From JANPLN01 sp043757265 (GTDB taxonomy: Bacteria; Bdellovibrionota; Bdellovibrionia; Bdellovibrionales; JAGQZY01), in NCBI GenBank assembly GCA_043757265.1, contig JAYUQP010000095.1:1-60841 (forward strand): a DNA stretch of 60,841 nt, given 5' to 3'. The notes beneath the pieces are model-generated. The model ran no database searches. It saw only the letters and a program-made list of their open reading frames with translations, and was not told the origin of the DNA. Below are positions 8,087 through 17,778 of the stretch, piece by piece. A program made the translations under genes and the position numbers. Every line of letters starts with the position of its first letter. Position 1 is the stretch's first letter.

Positions 8087-10753
8087 ATGAATAAGCCGCA
8101 AAAATTTGTTTATTTTTTTTCGCAAAACGAAACCGATGGCAACGCTACCATGAAAGAAATCATCGGCGGCAAGGGTGCAAATCTTGCCGAGATGACCTCC
8201 TTAGGCATTCCGGTTCCTCCTGGTTTTACGATCAGCACTGAAATCTGCAAAGTGTTTTACGAAAACAAAAAAGCTCTGCCTGATTGGGTAAAGTCTGAGG
8301 CATCGACGGCCTTAAATAAAATCGAAAAAATTGTGGACAAAAGATTTGGCGATGTAAAAGCGCCGCTTCTAGTGAGTGTGCGCTCTGGTGCACGGGCCAG
8401 TATGCCTGGTATGATGGATACGATTTTGAATTTGGGTCTCAACGACGAAACAGTGGTGGGCCTTGCAAAGGTCTCTGGCAATGCGCGCTTTGCGTGGGAT
8501 TCGTATCGTCGCTTTATCCAAATGTATTCAAACGTTGTAATGAATATGAATCACTCGCTCCTAGAAATGACGCTCGAAGATCTTAAGGCCGAAAAAGCCT
8601 ACGAAAAAGACACCGACCTCACTGAGGATGATCTGCGCACGCTAGTTGCGAAATTTAAAAAAATGATTTTAGAAACAACGGGCAAAACGTTTCCGGTGGA
8701 TGCAAAAGAGCAATTGTGGGGTGCCATCGAAGCTGTTTTTTCAAGCTGGCACAACAACCGCGCGGTCACGTACCGCCGCCTCAACGACATTCCAGAAAAC
8801 TGGGGTACAGCGGTCAACGTGCAGGCCATGGTGTTTGGCAACATGGGCGACGATTGTGGAACTGGCGTGGCCTTCACACGCGATCCTTCGACGGGCGAAA
8901 AACAATTCTACGGTGAGTATTTGATAAACGCCCAAGGTGAGGACGTGGTGGCGGGGATCCGTACTCCTCAGCCGATTAGCAAACGGCAAGCGCAAGGCAG
9001 CGGATTTAAATCCCTCGAGGAAGAAATGCCGCAGGTGTATCAGCAACTTGTCGAAACCTATCAGCGTCTCGAAAAACATTACCGGGACATGCAGGATATC
9101 GAATTTACAATCGAAAATAAAAAATTATGGATGTTGCAAACCCGGAGCGGAAAACGCACCGCCCACGCCGCCATCAACATAGCAATGGATATGCTCGATG
9201 AGGGTTTGATTGACAATAAAACCGCCGTGCTTCGTGTGAACCCTGCAAGCCTTGATCAGTTGCTTCATCCCACCTTAGATCCCAAGGCGAAAAAAACCTT
9301 GCTCGCCAAAGGCCTACCAGCTAGTCCTGGCGGAGTTTGCGGAAAAGTGATTTTCTCAAGCGAAGACGCAGTTAAATGGAAAGAAAAAGGCCACAAAGTT
9401 ATTTTGGTGCGTATCGAAACATCTCCGGAAGACATCGAAGGTATGGTCGCTGCAGAAGGAATTCTCACGACTCGCGGAGGGATGACCTCCCACGCCGCGG
9501 TGGTTGCACGCGGAATGGGAAAGTGCTGTGTTGCCGGGTGTGGCGACGTTCAGGTGGATTATCGCCTGAAAGAATTTCGGGCCCAGGGCTACGTGGTGCG
9601 CGAAGGCGATATAATTACGCTCGATGGCGGAACAGGCGAAGTTTATCTTGGCGAGGTAAAAACCATACAGCCGCAGCTTGGGCCTTCGTTTGCGCGTTTG
9701 ATGACCATTGCCGATCAACATCGAAAACTTAAAGTGCGCACCAATGCCGATACGCCGCGCGACGCCGCTACGGCCCGCGAATTTGGCGCCGAGGGAATTG
9801 GTTTGTGCCGAACAGAGCATATGTTTTTTGGCGCCGATCGCATTGATTGGATTCGGCGCATGATTGTGGCTGAAACGTTAGATGATCGCAAAAAAGCGCT
9901 TGAACAATTGTTACCTATGCAGCGCGAAGATTTTTTTCAACTGTTTCAGGTAATGGAAGGTTTGCCCGTAACAATTCGTCTGCTTGATCCTCCGTTGCAC
10001 GAGTTTCTTCCGCACACCGAAGAGGAAACCGAAGAGCTTGCGAAGCGGTTGGATTTGTCGTTTGACGAGCTTCGCCGCAAGGTTCGAAGTCTTCATGAGT
10101 TTAATCCGATGCTCGGGCACCGCGGATGCAGATTAGCTGTCACATACCCTGAGATTTATCAAATGCAAGCGCGCGCCATTGCCGAGGCGGCAGTTATGAT
10201 TATAAAAAATGGGAAACAGTTGATCCCCGAAATTATGATTCCACTGGTTGGAGTTCGAAAAGAACTCACCATCATGCGCGAGTTAGTTGAAATTGAAGTC
10301 AAAGCGGTGCAAACCGAAAAGAATGTAAAATTTGATTATCTGATCGGCACCATGATTGAGCTTCCAAGAGCTGCTATCACCGCCGATGAGATTGCCGAAG
10401 ATGCTGATTTTTTCAGCTTCGGAACGAACGATCTCACTCAGACGGCACTTGGATTATCGCGCGATGACGCTGGTAAATTCTTAAAGTCCTATGTTTCCGA
10501 AGGTATATTTGAAAAAGATCCTTTCATGACAATCGATGCTCAAGGGGTGGGCAAGCTGGTTAAAATGGGTGTTGACCTTGGACGTCAGTCCAGACCAAAC
10601 TTAAAAATCGGCGTTTGCGGTGAGCATGGGGGCGATCCCGAAAGCGTATTCTTTTTTGCGAAAGCAGGCTTAGATTACGTCAGTTGTTCGCCGTTTCGTG
10701 TGCCGATCGCAAGATTGGCTGCGGCACACGCTGCATTAAAAACTGGGGATTGA
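8087..10753 (+). CDS. ppdK: Pyruvate, phosphate dikinase
   Basis: Cytoplasmic enzyme of 888 aa, normal length, interconverting pyruvate + ATP + Pi with PEP + AMP + PPi. The order is an N-terminal ATP-grasp nucleotide domain (GGKGANLAEMT at about 28, SVRSGARASMPGMMDT near 100), a swivelling phosphohistidine domain with catalytic His in GGMTSHAAVVARGMG (about 464-478), and a C-terminal PEP/pyruvate TIM barrel (GLCRTEHMFF, MIELPRAA, FSFGTNDLTQTALGL, CGEHGGDP). The Thr in GGMTSH is the usual regulatory phosphorylation target. No PpdK regulatory protein gene is in the window. It is a likely link between glycolysis and gluconeogenesis. It is separated from smc by only two bases. Confidence 0.97.
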   Translation: MNKPQKFVYFFSQNETDGNATMKEIIGGKGANLAEMTSLGIPVPPGFTISTEICKVFYENKKALPDWVKSEASTALNKIEKIVDKRFGDVKAPLLVSVRSGARASMPGMMDTILNLGLNDETVVGLAKVSGNARFAWDSYRRFIQMYSNVVMNMNHSLLEMTLEDLKAEKAYEKDTDLTEDDLRTLVAKFKKMILETTGKTFPVDAKEQLWGAIEAVFSSWHNNRAVTYRRLNDIPENWGTAVNVQAMVFGNMGDDCGTGVAFTRDPSTGEKQFYGEYLINAQGEDVVAGIRTPQPISKRQAQGSGFKSLEEEMPQVYQQLVETYQRLEKHYRDMQDIEFTIENKKLWMLQTRSGKRTAHAAINIAMDMLDEGLIDNKTAVLRVNPASLDQLLHPTLDPKAKKTLLAKGLPASPGGVCGKVIFSSEDAVKWKEKGHKVILVRIETSPEDIEGMVAAEGILTTRGGMTSHAAVVARGMGKCCVAGCGDVQVDYRLKEFRAQGYVVREGDIITLDGGTGEVYLGEVKTIQPQLGPSFARLMTIADQHRKLKVRTNADTPRDAATAREFGAEGIGLCRTEHMFFGADRIDWIRRMIVAETLDDRKKALEQLLPMQREDFFQLFQVMEGLPVTIRLLDPPLHEFLPHTEEETEELAKRLDLSFDELRRKVRSLHEFNPMLGHRGCRLAVTYPEIYQMQARAIAEAAVMIIKNGKQLIPEIMIPLVGVRKELTIMRELVEIEVKAVQTEKNVKFDYLIGTMIELPRAAITADEIAEDADFFSFGTNDLTQTALGLSRDDAGKFLKSYVSEGIFEKDPFMTIDAQGVGKLVKMGVDLGRQSRPNLKIGVCGEHGGDPESVFFFAKAGLDYVSCSPFRVPIARLAAAHAALKTGD

Positions 10754-10755
10754 AC

Positions 10756-13700
10756 TTGAGAATTAAAAAATTAGAACTCGTTGGTTTTAAGTCGTTCAAA
10801 GACCGAACGGTCATCCACTTTGATGCTGGAATTACCGGCATTGTTGGGCCTAACGGCTGCGGCAAATCAAATATTGTGGATGCTCTAGTTTGGGTGATGG
10901 GCGAAATGTCGGCAAAGCATCTTCGCGGCTCAAGCATGGAAGATGTGATTTTTGCCGGAGCTGATGGCTACGCCCCAATGGGTATGGCAGAAGTATCTTT
11001 AACACTCGAAAATGACGGTGGCCCATTTCCAGTTAAATATCTTAATCATAGCGAAATTATGGTCACCCGACGTTTACATCGTTCGGGCGAATCTGAATAT
11101 TTGATCAATAAAGAGACAGCTCGTCTTCGCGACGTGCAGGAAATCTTTATGGACACGGGCGCAGGCGCCAAAGGTTTTAGCATCATCGAGCAAGGGGCCA
11201 TCGGAAAAATTGTGACCGCAAAGCCCGAAGAGCGTCGCACGCTGATCGAAGAAGCCGCAGGGATCACTAAATTTAAAGTTCGTAAACGCGAATCACAAAG
11301 AAAACTCGAGGCGACCGAGGGAAACCTTGTACGACTGCAAGATATCATCGGCGAATTAAAACGCCAGATCGACAGTCTTCAGCGTCAGGCACAACGTGCG
11401 GAACGTTACCGAAAGTTAAAGCAAGAAGTTGAATCGTTAGAGCTATGGATGAGTTCAAAAGAGTTTCATGATCTCAAAGTTAAAACAACGTCGGCCGATA
11501 AAATGTATCAGGAAGCGCGCGATAAGGATGTAGCCTCGCAGTCGCAAATGGGCCAGATGGAATCCTTAGTTCAAACGCTCAAAGCCGATATTGCTGAGTA
11601 CGAGCGTCAGATTATGCTCAAGCAGCAAGCGGCAAAAGATTTAAACGATAATATCCGATTGAAAGAAAAACTGACGCAGGAATTGCACTTCGAAATCGAA
11701 CAAGCAAAGCGTAACAAAGAGATGACTGGTTCCCTGTTTCAAGAAAACCGCGCCCGAAGAGACATCCTGGCGCGCGATTTGGGAGCAGTGTCCGAACGTT
11801 TGACTGAGCTTACCGCGCTCGCCGAAAAGATCCACGTGGATTTTATCGATAAAAAATCACAATACGACGAGTTCGAAAAAAACATTCTCGTCATCGACCA
11901 GCGGCTGACTCAGGTTCGAAAAGAACTGCTCACCTCCATCCAAGCTGAGACGACGTTGGATGCCCGGGTTTTAAATCTTCAGGAGATGATTGAGTCTTTG
12001 GTTGAGGAAGAACTCACCGCGCAGGCGCTGCAGCAGGAACTGGAAAATCAAAAACATAACATCGATAAAAACTTTAAACGCGTTAACGATGCGTTTGAAA
12101 AAGAGCGTCAACTTCAGCTATCAGTTATGAACGATGTTGAAACCTTACTTGCAAATAAAAATCATCTCTCGCAAGACCTTGAACATCGCACCCGCGAGTT
12201 AAATGAATACAAAGATCGCACAAACGAAGTTGTATCGCGTCTTTATGGCTTAGAGGATTTACAAAATAATTTCGAAGGTTTCCAAGAAGGCGTAAAATCC
12301 GTCATGCTTTGGCAGCGCGAGCAGTTGGAGTCCATTCCAGAGGGACAGCGCGAAGACTCACAAAAGTTTATTCCCGTAGCTGACGTAGTGGAAGTTCCAT
12401 CGCATTACGAACTAGCCATGGAAGCCGCCCTTGGGCCACGTTTGCAATTAGTATTGAGTGCAGATCCACAGGAGTCAGTGAGCGCCATTGATTATCTTAA
12501 GGAAAAGAAAAACGGTCGATCCAGTTTCTATTCTGGCGGATTGCAAACCGTTGAGACTTCGGACATTGAGCCTCTACGTGCAGACTCGCGCGTAAAAGCG
12601 CTTTTAAAAGACATTGCAAAAATTCCTGAAAAGCATCGCCAGATAGTGGAGCTTATTTTAGACCGCGTCGCCATTGTGGATTCGCTGACTGATGGAATTG
12701 AACTTAAAAAATTGCATAGTCAGTGGACGTTTGTAACGCTTGACGGAGATGTGATCACTGCCGAAGGCATTATTTCGGGCGGTGCTGCTGAAGATGCTTC
12801 AAGCGGAATGCTCAAGCGCCAGCGCGAAATCAAAGAGTTAAAAATAGCCAAAGACGAATGGTCTAGCAAACTCTCGCTTGCACAAATGACATTAAAAAAA
12901 GTTGAAGACAGCTTTAAAAAGATTTCCGAAGATTTGGAAAAATCACAACGCGATCAAACTGAAAAAGAAATTGCTGTGGCAGCGCTTAAAAAAGACATGG
13001 AGCGGGCTGATCAGGAATTAAAAAATGCCAACACGGCCATGGACCGTCAGCAGCAGGATTTAGATCGCGTGAATTTTAAGCTTTCAGAAAAGCGCGAAGA
13101 GCTGGATCGATTTCAAGTTCAGCTCACGGATCTTCGCGAAAAGAAATTAGCACTTGAGCAAGAATCAGAAGACCTTTCACAAAAACTTTCCACAGCAAAG
13201 ACCGACGTTTCAGCACTTCAGGCAGAAGTGACCGGATTGCAAATCGAAGACGCTAAGACCACTCAAGAAAAAGAAGGCGTTCAGCGCGAACACAATATGC
13301 TCAAAATTTCTCTGGACGACGTGGAAGAGCGTTTAAGTCGTATGAGTGTAGAAACTGAAAAGAGCAGCGAATTTGTGAGTCAAAACCAGCTTCTGCTTGA
13401 AGAGCGTAAAATCGAAATGGAAGTAATGATTCGAAAAGCGCAAGAAGAAGAGGAAATGGTCGCTCAGGTTCGCGATTCCTACGAGCAAAAGGCATCGGAG
13501 CTGGATCAGTATCAAGAAGACTACTCTGCGTATTTGGCAAACAAGAGTCAGTTTCAAGCCACAATGAACGAAGCCCAATTGCAACTTGAGCAAGCCCGGA
13601 TGAAAGAGGCCAACTTGGTTGAGCACATTCGCGAGCGCTACCAGATTGAGCTTTCGGCCGTATATACAGAGCATATGAATAAAGAGTTTGCCTTCGAAAA

Positions 13701-14376
13701 ACCTCAGCAGGAACTCAAAGACCTTAAAGACAAGATCCACAAAATTGGCGAAGTCAATTTATCGGCTATCGATGAATACGATGAAGTTTCGGGCCGCTAT
13801 GCATTCCTTAGCAAACAGTACGAGGATTTGATCGAAGCAAAAGAACAGCTTAAAAAAGTGATCGACCGTATCAATCGCATTTGTTCGCGACGCTTTAAAG
13901 AGACCTACGAAGCGGTTAACGAGCGTTTCCAAAAAGTATTCCCGGTGCTATTCGGCGGTGGGGAAGCGCGATTGATCCTGATCGAAGATGCAGAAAAAGG
14001 GGAGATGGGCTTAGACATCGTTTCCCGTCCTCCGGGCAAAAAACTACAAAGCGTTTCGTTGCTGTCAGGTGGAGAGAAAGCTCTTACAGCGGTGTCCTTG
14101 ATTTTCTCAATCTTCCTGGTGAAGCCGTCGCCGTATTGTTTACTGGATGAGGTAGATGCGCCACTGGATGATGCAAACGTCATGCGCTTTAACGAACTTG
14201 TTCGCGAAATGGCAAAACGCAGTCAGATCATCGTTGTGACACACAATAAGTACACCATGGAAATTGCCGAAAAGCTTTACGGCGTAACCATGGAAGAAAA
14301 AGGTGTTTCGAAAATGGTATCGGTAGATTTAAGTACCAATCCCGACTTCGCAGCCCAACTAACAGCAGCAACCTAA
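10756..14376 (+). CDS. smc: Chromosome segregation SMC ATPase
   Basis: SMC protein of 1206 aa that organises and segregates the chromosome with ScpA/ScpB. Walker A is GPNGCGKSNIVDAL near residue 32. Two long coiled coils (about 165-500 and 680-1010) flank a hinge around 510-660, with VEVPSHYELAMEAALG near its start and VITAEGIISGGAA at its end. The C-terminal head has the signature LLSGGEKALTAVSLIF and Walker B YCLLDEVDAPLDDANV. The start is TTG 10756, giving MRIKKLELVGFKSF, the family N-terminus, with ggggat as Shine-Dalgarno inside the ppdK end; the longer in-frame opening at 10684 lies within ppdK. A perfect inverted repeat follows the stop. Identification is certain; the start is highly likely. 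Confidence 0.97.
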   Translation: MRIKKLELVGFKSFKDRTVIHFDAGITGIVGPNGCGKSNIVDALVWVMGEMSAKHLRGSSMEDVIFAGADGYAPMGMAEVSLTLENDGGPFPVKYLNHSEIMVTRRLHRSGESEYLINKETARLRDVQEIFMDTGAGAKGFSIIEQGAIGKIVTAKPEERRTLIEEAAGITKFKVRKRESQRKLEATEGNLVRLQDIIGELKRQIDSLQRQAQRAERYRKLKQEVESLELWMSSKEFHDLKVKTTSADKMYQEARDKDVASQSQMGQMESLVQTLKADIAEYERQIMLKQQAAKDLNDNIRLKEKLTQELHFEIEQAKRNKEMTGSLFQENRARRDILARDLGAVSERLTELTALAEKIHVDFIDKKSQYDEFEKNILVIDQRLTQVRKELLTSIQAETTLDARVLNLQEMIESLVEEELTAQALQQELENQKHNIDKNFKRVNDAFEKERQLQLSVMNDVETLLANKNHLSQDLEHRTRELNEYKDRTNEVVSRLYGLEDLQNNFEGFQEGVKSVMLWQREQLESIPEGQREDSQKFIPVADVVEVPSHYELAMEAALGPRLQLVLSADPQESVSAIDYLKEKKNGRSSFYSGGLQTVETSDIEPLRADSRVKALLKDIAKIPEKHRQIVELILDRVAIVDSLTDGIELKKLHSQWTFVTLDGDVITAEGIISGGAAEDASSGMLKRQREIKELKIAKDEWSSKLSLAQMTLKKVEDSFKKISEDLEKSQRDQTEKEIAVAALKKDMERADQELKNANTAMDRQQQDLDRVNFKLSEKREELDRFQVQLTDLREKKLALEQESEDLSQKLSTAKTDVSALQAEVTGLQIEDAKTTQEKEGVQREHNMLKISLDDVEERLSRMSVETEKSSEFVSQNQLLLEERKIEMEVMIRKAQEEEEMVAQVRDSYEQKASELDQYQEDYSAYLANKSQFQATMNEAQLQLEQARMKEANLVEHIRERYQIELSAVYTEHMNKEFAFEKPQQELKDLKDKIHKIGEVNLSAIDEYDEVSGRYAFLSKQYEDLIEAKEQLKKVIDRINRICSRRFKETYEAVNERFQKVFPVLFGGGEARLILIEDAEKGEMGLDIVSRPPGKKLQSVSLLSGGEKALTAVSLIFSIFLVKPSPYCLLDEVDAPLDDANVMRFNELVREMAKRSQIIVVTHNKYTMEIAEKLYGVTMEEKGVSKMVSVDLSTNPDFAAQLTAAT

Positions 14377-14478
14377 AAAGGTACCAAGTACCTTTTCCGT
14401 GAGTGTGCTCGAATTGAAATAGCCCAGATTGCCGGAAAAGGTACTTGGTACCTTTTCCGCGTGGTACCTTTTCCGCGG
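14376..14478. repeat. GGTACC-type inverted repeats at the smc/pdeM junction
   Basis: The left arm at 14376-14399 (aaaaggtaccaagtaccttt then tccg) and the right arm at 14433-14456 are perfect 24-bp reverse complements, with a 33-nt loop. Each arm is itself near-palindromic (ggtac-caa-gtacc). A third partial copy, gtggtaccttttccgcgg, follows at 14461-14478, in tandem with the end of the right arm. It lies between the convergent smc and pdeM genes and could act as a bidirectional terminator. Its sequence resembles the 30288-30415 repeat. Confidence 0.85.
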
Positions 14479-14490
14479 AAATGGCGCTGA

Positions 14491-15138
14491 TTAGTCTACG
14501 GGGATCACGCGGTCGGTGAGGCAGGCGTAACGGGTTCGTCCCGGTTTTCGTTCGCAGGTTTGACCTGCAGCGAGGCTTGAGAATGCCGGCAACACACCAA
14601 TGGTTTTTTCGACGATGTAGGCGGGCAATTTTATGCTCTCGCCTCCGCGACCAAGCACTACCCTTGGGTGGAGATGGCCACACCAGTGGAAAGCGCCCTT
14701 TATCTTTTTACTAGGGGGCTCGTGAGCGAAAATAAAATTATCAAAGACGAACTCGTCTTGCATTTGATTCTTGGAAAAATACGAATTCCACACTTCAGAA
14801 AGATGGCGATCGTGATTGCCACCCACAGCGTAGAGTTCGGCACCACTGGATTTTTGCAGATGTAGGAGCTGTTCAAAGACCTCTGGTACAGCTCCTTTTT
14901 TAGAATGAATAAGATCCCCGAGAAACACGATATGGCGGATGGCATGCATCTCAACAAGACGGTGTAGTTTTTCAAGGTCGCTTTTTTCTGATCCTGAAGG
15001 GAGCCACAGGCCCCTTTTTTGAAATGTGGCCTCGCGCCCCAGATGAAGATCGGCGACGGCGAGAATCGAGCGAGCTGGCCAAACGAGAGCTTTTTCGGGT
15101 GTTAAAACAAAATCGTGGTTGTGGATTGTGATCTTCAT
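14491..15138 (-). CDS. pdeM: Ligase-associated metallophosphoesterase PdeM
   Basis: Calcineurin-like phosphoesterase of 215 aa. Its metal-binding motifs appear in order: DLHLGRE (about 30), FLGDLIHSKKGA (about 73), GGNHDRHL (about 105), FAHEPP and CGHLHPRV (about 150). This combination and the operon place it in the ligase-associated DNA damage response set, where PdeM is the fourth component, probably a nuclease or phosphatase trimming DNA ends. It begins 2 bp after the helicase stop and is last in the operon. Unrelated overlapping frames on both strands are shadows. Substrate is not known. Confidence 0.9.
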   Translation of the reverse strand: MKITIHNHDFVLTPEKALVWPARSILAVADLHLGREATFQKRGLWLPSGSEKSDLEKLHRLVEMHAIRHIVFLGDLIHSKKGAVPEVFEQLLHLQKSSGAELYAVGGNHDRHLSEVWNSYFSKNQMQDEFVFDNFIFAHEPPSKKIKGAFHWCGHLHPRVVLGRGGESIKLPAYIVEKTIGVLPAFSSLAAGQTCERKPGRTRYACLTDRVIPVD

Positions 15139-15140
15139 TA

Positions 15141-17678
15141 TTAGTGTTTGTACTCACGCATGATTCGCTCAATTCTGCTTTCTAATTTTTCAGTGGAAAT
15201 GGTGGACCGAACTCGTTCTACATAAAGCGGAAACGAAAACGGCGAGAGGCGTTGTAAGGGGCGAATTAAAAGTTCTTGCTGACGAAAACGCAAGAAGGCC
15301 TCGTGGATTCTAACTAGGTCGAGATTCTTAGAAAGCACTTCGATTTCAGACTGCTGAATCAGAATGTTTTTGGGGTCGTAGGATTTTAAAACATCAAAAA
15401 GTAGACTCGTGCTCACTTGAACCTGCCGGTCAGTTTTTGCGCCGCTAAACTGACGACTTTGCACCAAACCAGAAATGCGTGCAATTTCGCGAAATTTTCT
15501 TTTGGCGATTTCTGGATAGTTAAAGGTGTGGGAGATGTCCCTTTCCAAATCCTCGCGGCTGCACGCAAAAATATTCGAAAACTCAGAACCTTCAGGCATT
15601 CTGTTTTTTGTTATAAGCTCGATGCCGAAATCATTACAAGAAACTGTAAAGGTGTCTGGATGCGCAATGGAAAGTCGGTAGGCAAGCAAGTGACCAATTC
15701 CTTCATTGGCAGCCCGCCCTTCAAAAGTGTAGATAAAATTGTGAAAACCCTCGCGGGTTTTAAGCTGTTCTACTAACAATTCAGTTTGTCGAGGCACTGA
15801 CGATACGGCCTTTTGTAATTCAAACACGGGCACGATGCTTGGATCGAGAGTGAGTTTTCCCGAGACTACTTCATTTAAGACATGGCGAATTTCTTCACTG
15901 AGCGAGGGACTCAATGACAAATGGGAACCTTGCCACACAGCTACGTGCTTGGGGTTGCCCTTCGCAAGGCGAACGTTTAAAACCAGATCGCGCAAGCTGA
16001 CGTATTGTAAAACTCTTCCGGCAAATGAGAAGAGGTCGCCTCTTTTGAGTCGAGCCACAAAGGCTTCGTCGAGTGAACCCACATAGCCACCGGTAAGGTA
16101 TTTTACCCGAATTCCAACATTGTCGACGATGGTCCCCATATTTAGCAGATGTCGCCGTTGTTGATGGCGGTCCATAAACTGAACGGAGCCGTCCACCTCT
16201 TGCAGTTTAACAAAGTGTGGATAGGCGACTAATGCAGGACTTCCGCTAAGTAGAAAATTTAAATACGCTGCAAATTGGGAATCGGTGATTTTTTGGAAGG
16301 CGACCGTGGATCGGATCTCTTTCAAGATTTCATCTTTCTTGAAGCCATCTCTGATAGCGCGTGTTTGCATATACTGGAGAAGAACATCAACCGGAAACTC
16401 AGGACTTGTCACAGGTTCAATTTTTTTGGTTTCTAATAATGTGTTAAGAGCCTGGCACTCTACATAGTCAAATACAGATGTAGGTACAATGGTGAGGTGA
16501 GATTCAAGTTCCGGCTTATGAAAACCTCGACCTGCGCGCTGAATGGTACGCGCCACCGATTTGGGTGAGCCGATCTGGAATATATGTTCTATCTCAGGAA
16601 AATCCACACCTAGTTCGAGGGACGATGTCGCCACCAAAAGATCGACAGTGCCATTTTTTAGATCTGTTTCTACACGATGACGTTCTTCTCGGTCGAGGGA
16701 GCCATGGTGAAGTTCAATGGAGATTTCCAGAGTGGCCGCGGCCTCGCGCAATCTTCTAAACCACGACTCTGCCTGCGCGCGTGTGTTGGCAAAGAGAATT
16801 TGCGAGGCGTTCAAGTTAAGTCGAGAAAGAATCTGGTTAATAAAATGAATTCCCATAAAGCCGAAAAAGGCCAGTTTGTTTTTTGTCTGATTCGGCAAGA
16901 TGTCCACGTAGATCTTGCGCTCAAGAAGTGCGGACACGGTATAAAAATTGGCCTGCGGGTCTACTCGGCAAGCAAGTTCCATCCCGTTTGATACTGTCGC
17001 TGATACCACGATTTTTCGAAATGTCGCGAACGATCGCAGATGCGCCAGATCAAGTTCCAAAAGGGAGCCGCGTTTGGAGGAAAAAATCTCGTGGGCCTCA
17101 TCGACGATGAGCGCATTTAAGTTTTTAAAGAAAAACTCTTTTTCTTGATTTGCCATGAGAAGCCCAAGCGATTCTGGAGTTGTGACCAAAATCTGGCCTA
17201 AGGACTTTTTGCTCTTCATATTGATCTTCGAATCGCCCGTATGCACATCCACTTGGATAGGAATTTTTAGAGTTTCCGAAACATTTTTCAGGGAGCGCTG
17301 AATATCGCGAACCAGTGCGCGAAGCGGAGAAAGATAAACAAGACGATACCCCGGCACTTGATTTGAGTCGGTTAGCATTTCCACAAGCGGCCCCATGTAG
17401 GCCGCATAGGTTTTTCCGCTTCCTGTGGGCACGTTGATCAAAAGATCATGTCCTTCGGCATACTTTGTCCATGCAGTTTTTTGAAATTCGAGTGCTGTCC
17501 AATTGTTTTCTAAAAAGAAGCGCGAAACAAGTTCGCTTGCTGTCGCTTGATCAACCGGCAACACATAATCGCTTGGCGATTTCTTAATGAAAGCAGCAGC
17601 CTGATTTTCTTTTCGTCTGATTTCGTCGCGCTGAATTTTTTTGATCTGCGCGCTAATTCGCGATTTTGGAAAAATCAT
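15141..17678 (-). CDS. Ligase-associated DEXH-box helicase (Lhr-like)
   Basis: SF2 helicase of 845 aa. Motifs are Walker A VPTGSGKTYAAY (about 84), LVYLSPLRAL, TTPESLGLL, Walker B IVDEAHEIF, SATVS, then ATSSLELGVDF and IQRAGR in the second RecA domain. About 400 residues of Lhr-type C-terminal domains follow. The family is found with an ATP-dependent ligase, an MBL exonuclease and PdeM as a repair set. The start is ATG 17678 with GGAG (complement of 17685-17688) six bases upstream; the TTG start four codons earlier is less likely. The start overlaps the stop of a 27-codon micro-ORF (ATGA), implying translational coupling. Family identity is strong. Confidence 0.93.
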   Translation of the reverse strand: MIFPKSRISAQIKKIQRDEIRRKENQAAAFIKKSPSDYVLPVDQATASELVSRFFLENNWTALEFQKTAWTKYAEGHDLLINVPTGSGKTYAAYMGPLVEMLTDSNQVPGYRLVYLSPLRALVRDIQRSLKNVSETLKIPIQVDVHTGDSKINMKSKKSLGQILVTTPESLGLLMANQEKEFFFKNLNALIVDEAHEIFSSKRGSLLELDLAHLRSFATFRKIVVSATVSNGMELACRVDPQANFYTVSALLERKIYVDILPNQTKNKLAFFGFMGIHFINQILSRLNLNASQILFANTRAQAESWFRRLREAAATLEISIELHHGSLDREERHRVETDLKNGTVDLLVATSSLELGVDFPEIEHIFQIGSPKSVARTIQRAGRGFHKPELESHLTIVPTSVFDYVECQALNTLLETKKIEPVTSPEFPVDVLLQYMQTRAIRDGFKKDEILKEIRSTVAFQKITDSQFAAYLNFLLSGSPALVAYPHFVKLQEVDGSVQFMDRHQQRRHLLNMGTIVDNVGIRVKYLTGGYVGSLDEAFVARLKRGDLFSFAGRVLQYVSLRDLVLNVRLAKGNPKHVAVWQGSHLSLSPSLSEEIRHVLNEVVSGKLTLDPSIVPVFELQKAVSSVPRQTELLVEQLKTREGFHNFIYTFEGRAANEGIGHLLAYRLSIAHPDTFTVSCNDFGIELITKNRMPEGSEFSNIFACSREDLERDISHTFNYPEIAKRKFREIARISGLVQSRQFSGAKTDRQVQVSTSLLFDVLKSYDPKNILIQQSEIEVLSKNLDLVRIHEAFLRFRQQELLIRPLQRLSPFSFPLYVERVRSTISTEKLESRIERIMREYKH

Positions 17679-17758
17679 GTATTTCTCCAATGAGTCGAAG
17701 AAATCATGTCTCCCTCCGGGACTTGCATCATCACGTCTCCCTCCGGGACTTGCATCAT
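17675..17758 (-). CDS. 27-codon micro-ORF bridging ligase and helicase
   Basis: Small open frame whose ATG overlaps the ligase stop (TGATG) and whose TGA overlaps the helicase ATG (ATGA). It begins MMQVPEGDV MMQVPEGDM, a 9-residue repeat made by the 27-bp DNA repeat, then ISSTHWRNT. A strong Shine-Dalgarno, GGAGGGAG, lies in the ligase's last codons, 6 bases before the ATG. It may be a real coupled micro-protein or leader. It may also be the former ligase C-terminus: the first repeat copy reads gtctccc where the others read gtccc, and without those two extra bases the ligase frame would run straight into this ORF. Translation is unproven. Confidence 0.4.
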   Translation of the reverse strand: MMQVPEGDVMMQVPEGDMISSTHWRNT

Positions 17759-17778
17759 CACGTCTCCCTCCGGGAGAC
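17708..17778. repeat. 27-bp tandem repeat carrying ribosome-binding-site hairpins
   Basis: On the plus strand gtctccctccgggac occurs at 17708, 17735 and 17762, an exact 27-bp period. The last copy extends to the palindrome gtctccc-tcc-gggagac (17762-17778). On the coding (minus) strand each copy contains ggagggag, a strong Shine-Dalgarno, followed closely by ATG codons. Copies overlap the ligase 3' end and the junction to the helicase. The 7-bp hairpin could hide the ribosome binding site. Confidence 0.85.

Noticed and set aside
10684..10755. Upstream extension of smc
   Set aside because: Lies inside ppdK; SMC family N-terminus begins at TTG 10756, which has its own ribosome site.
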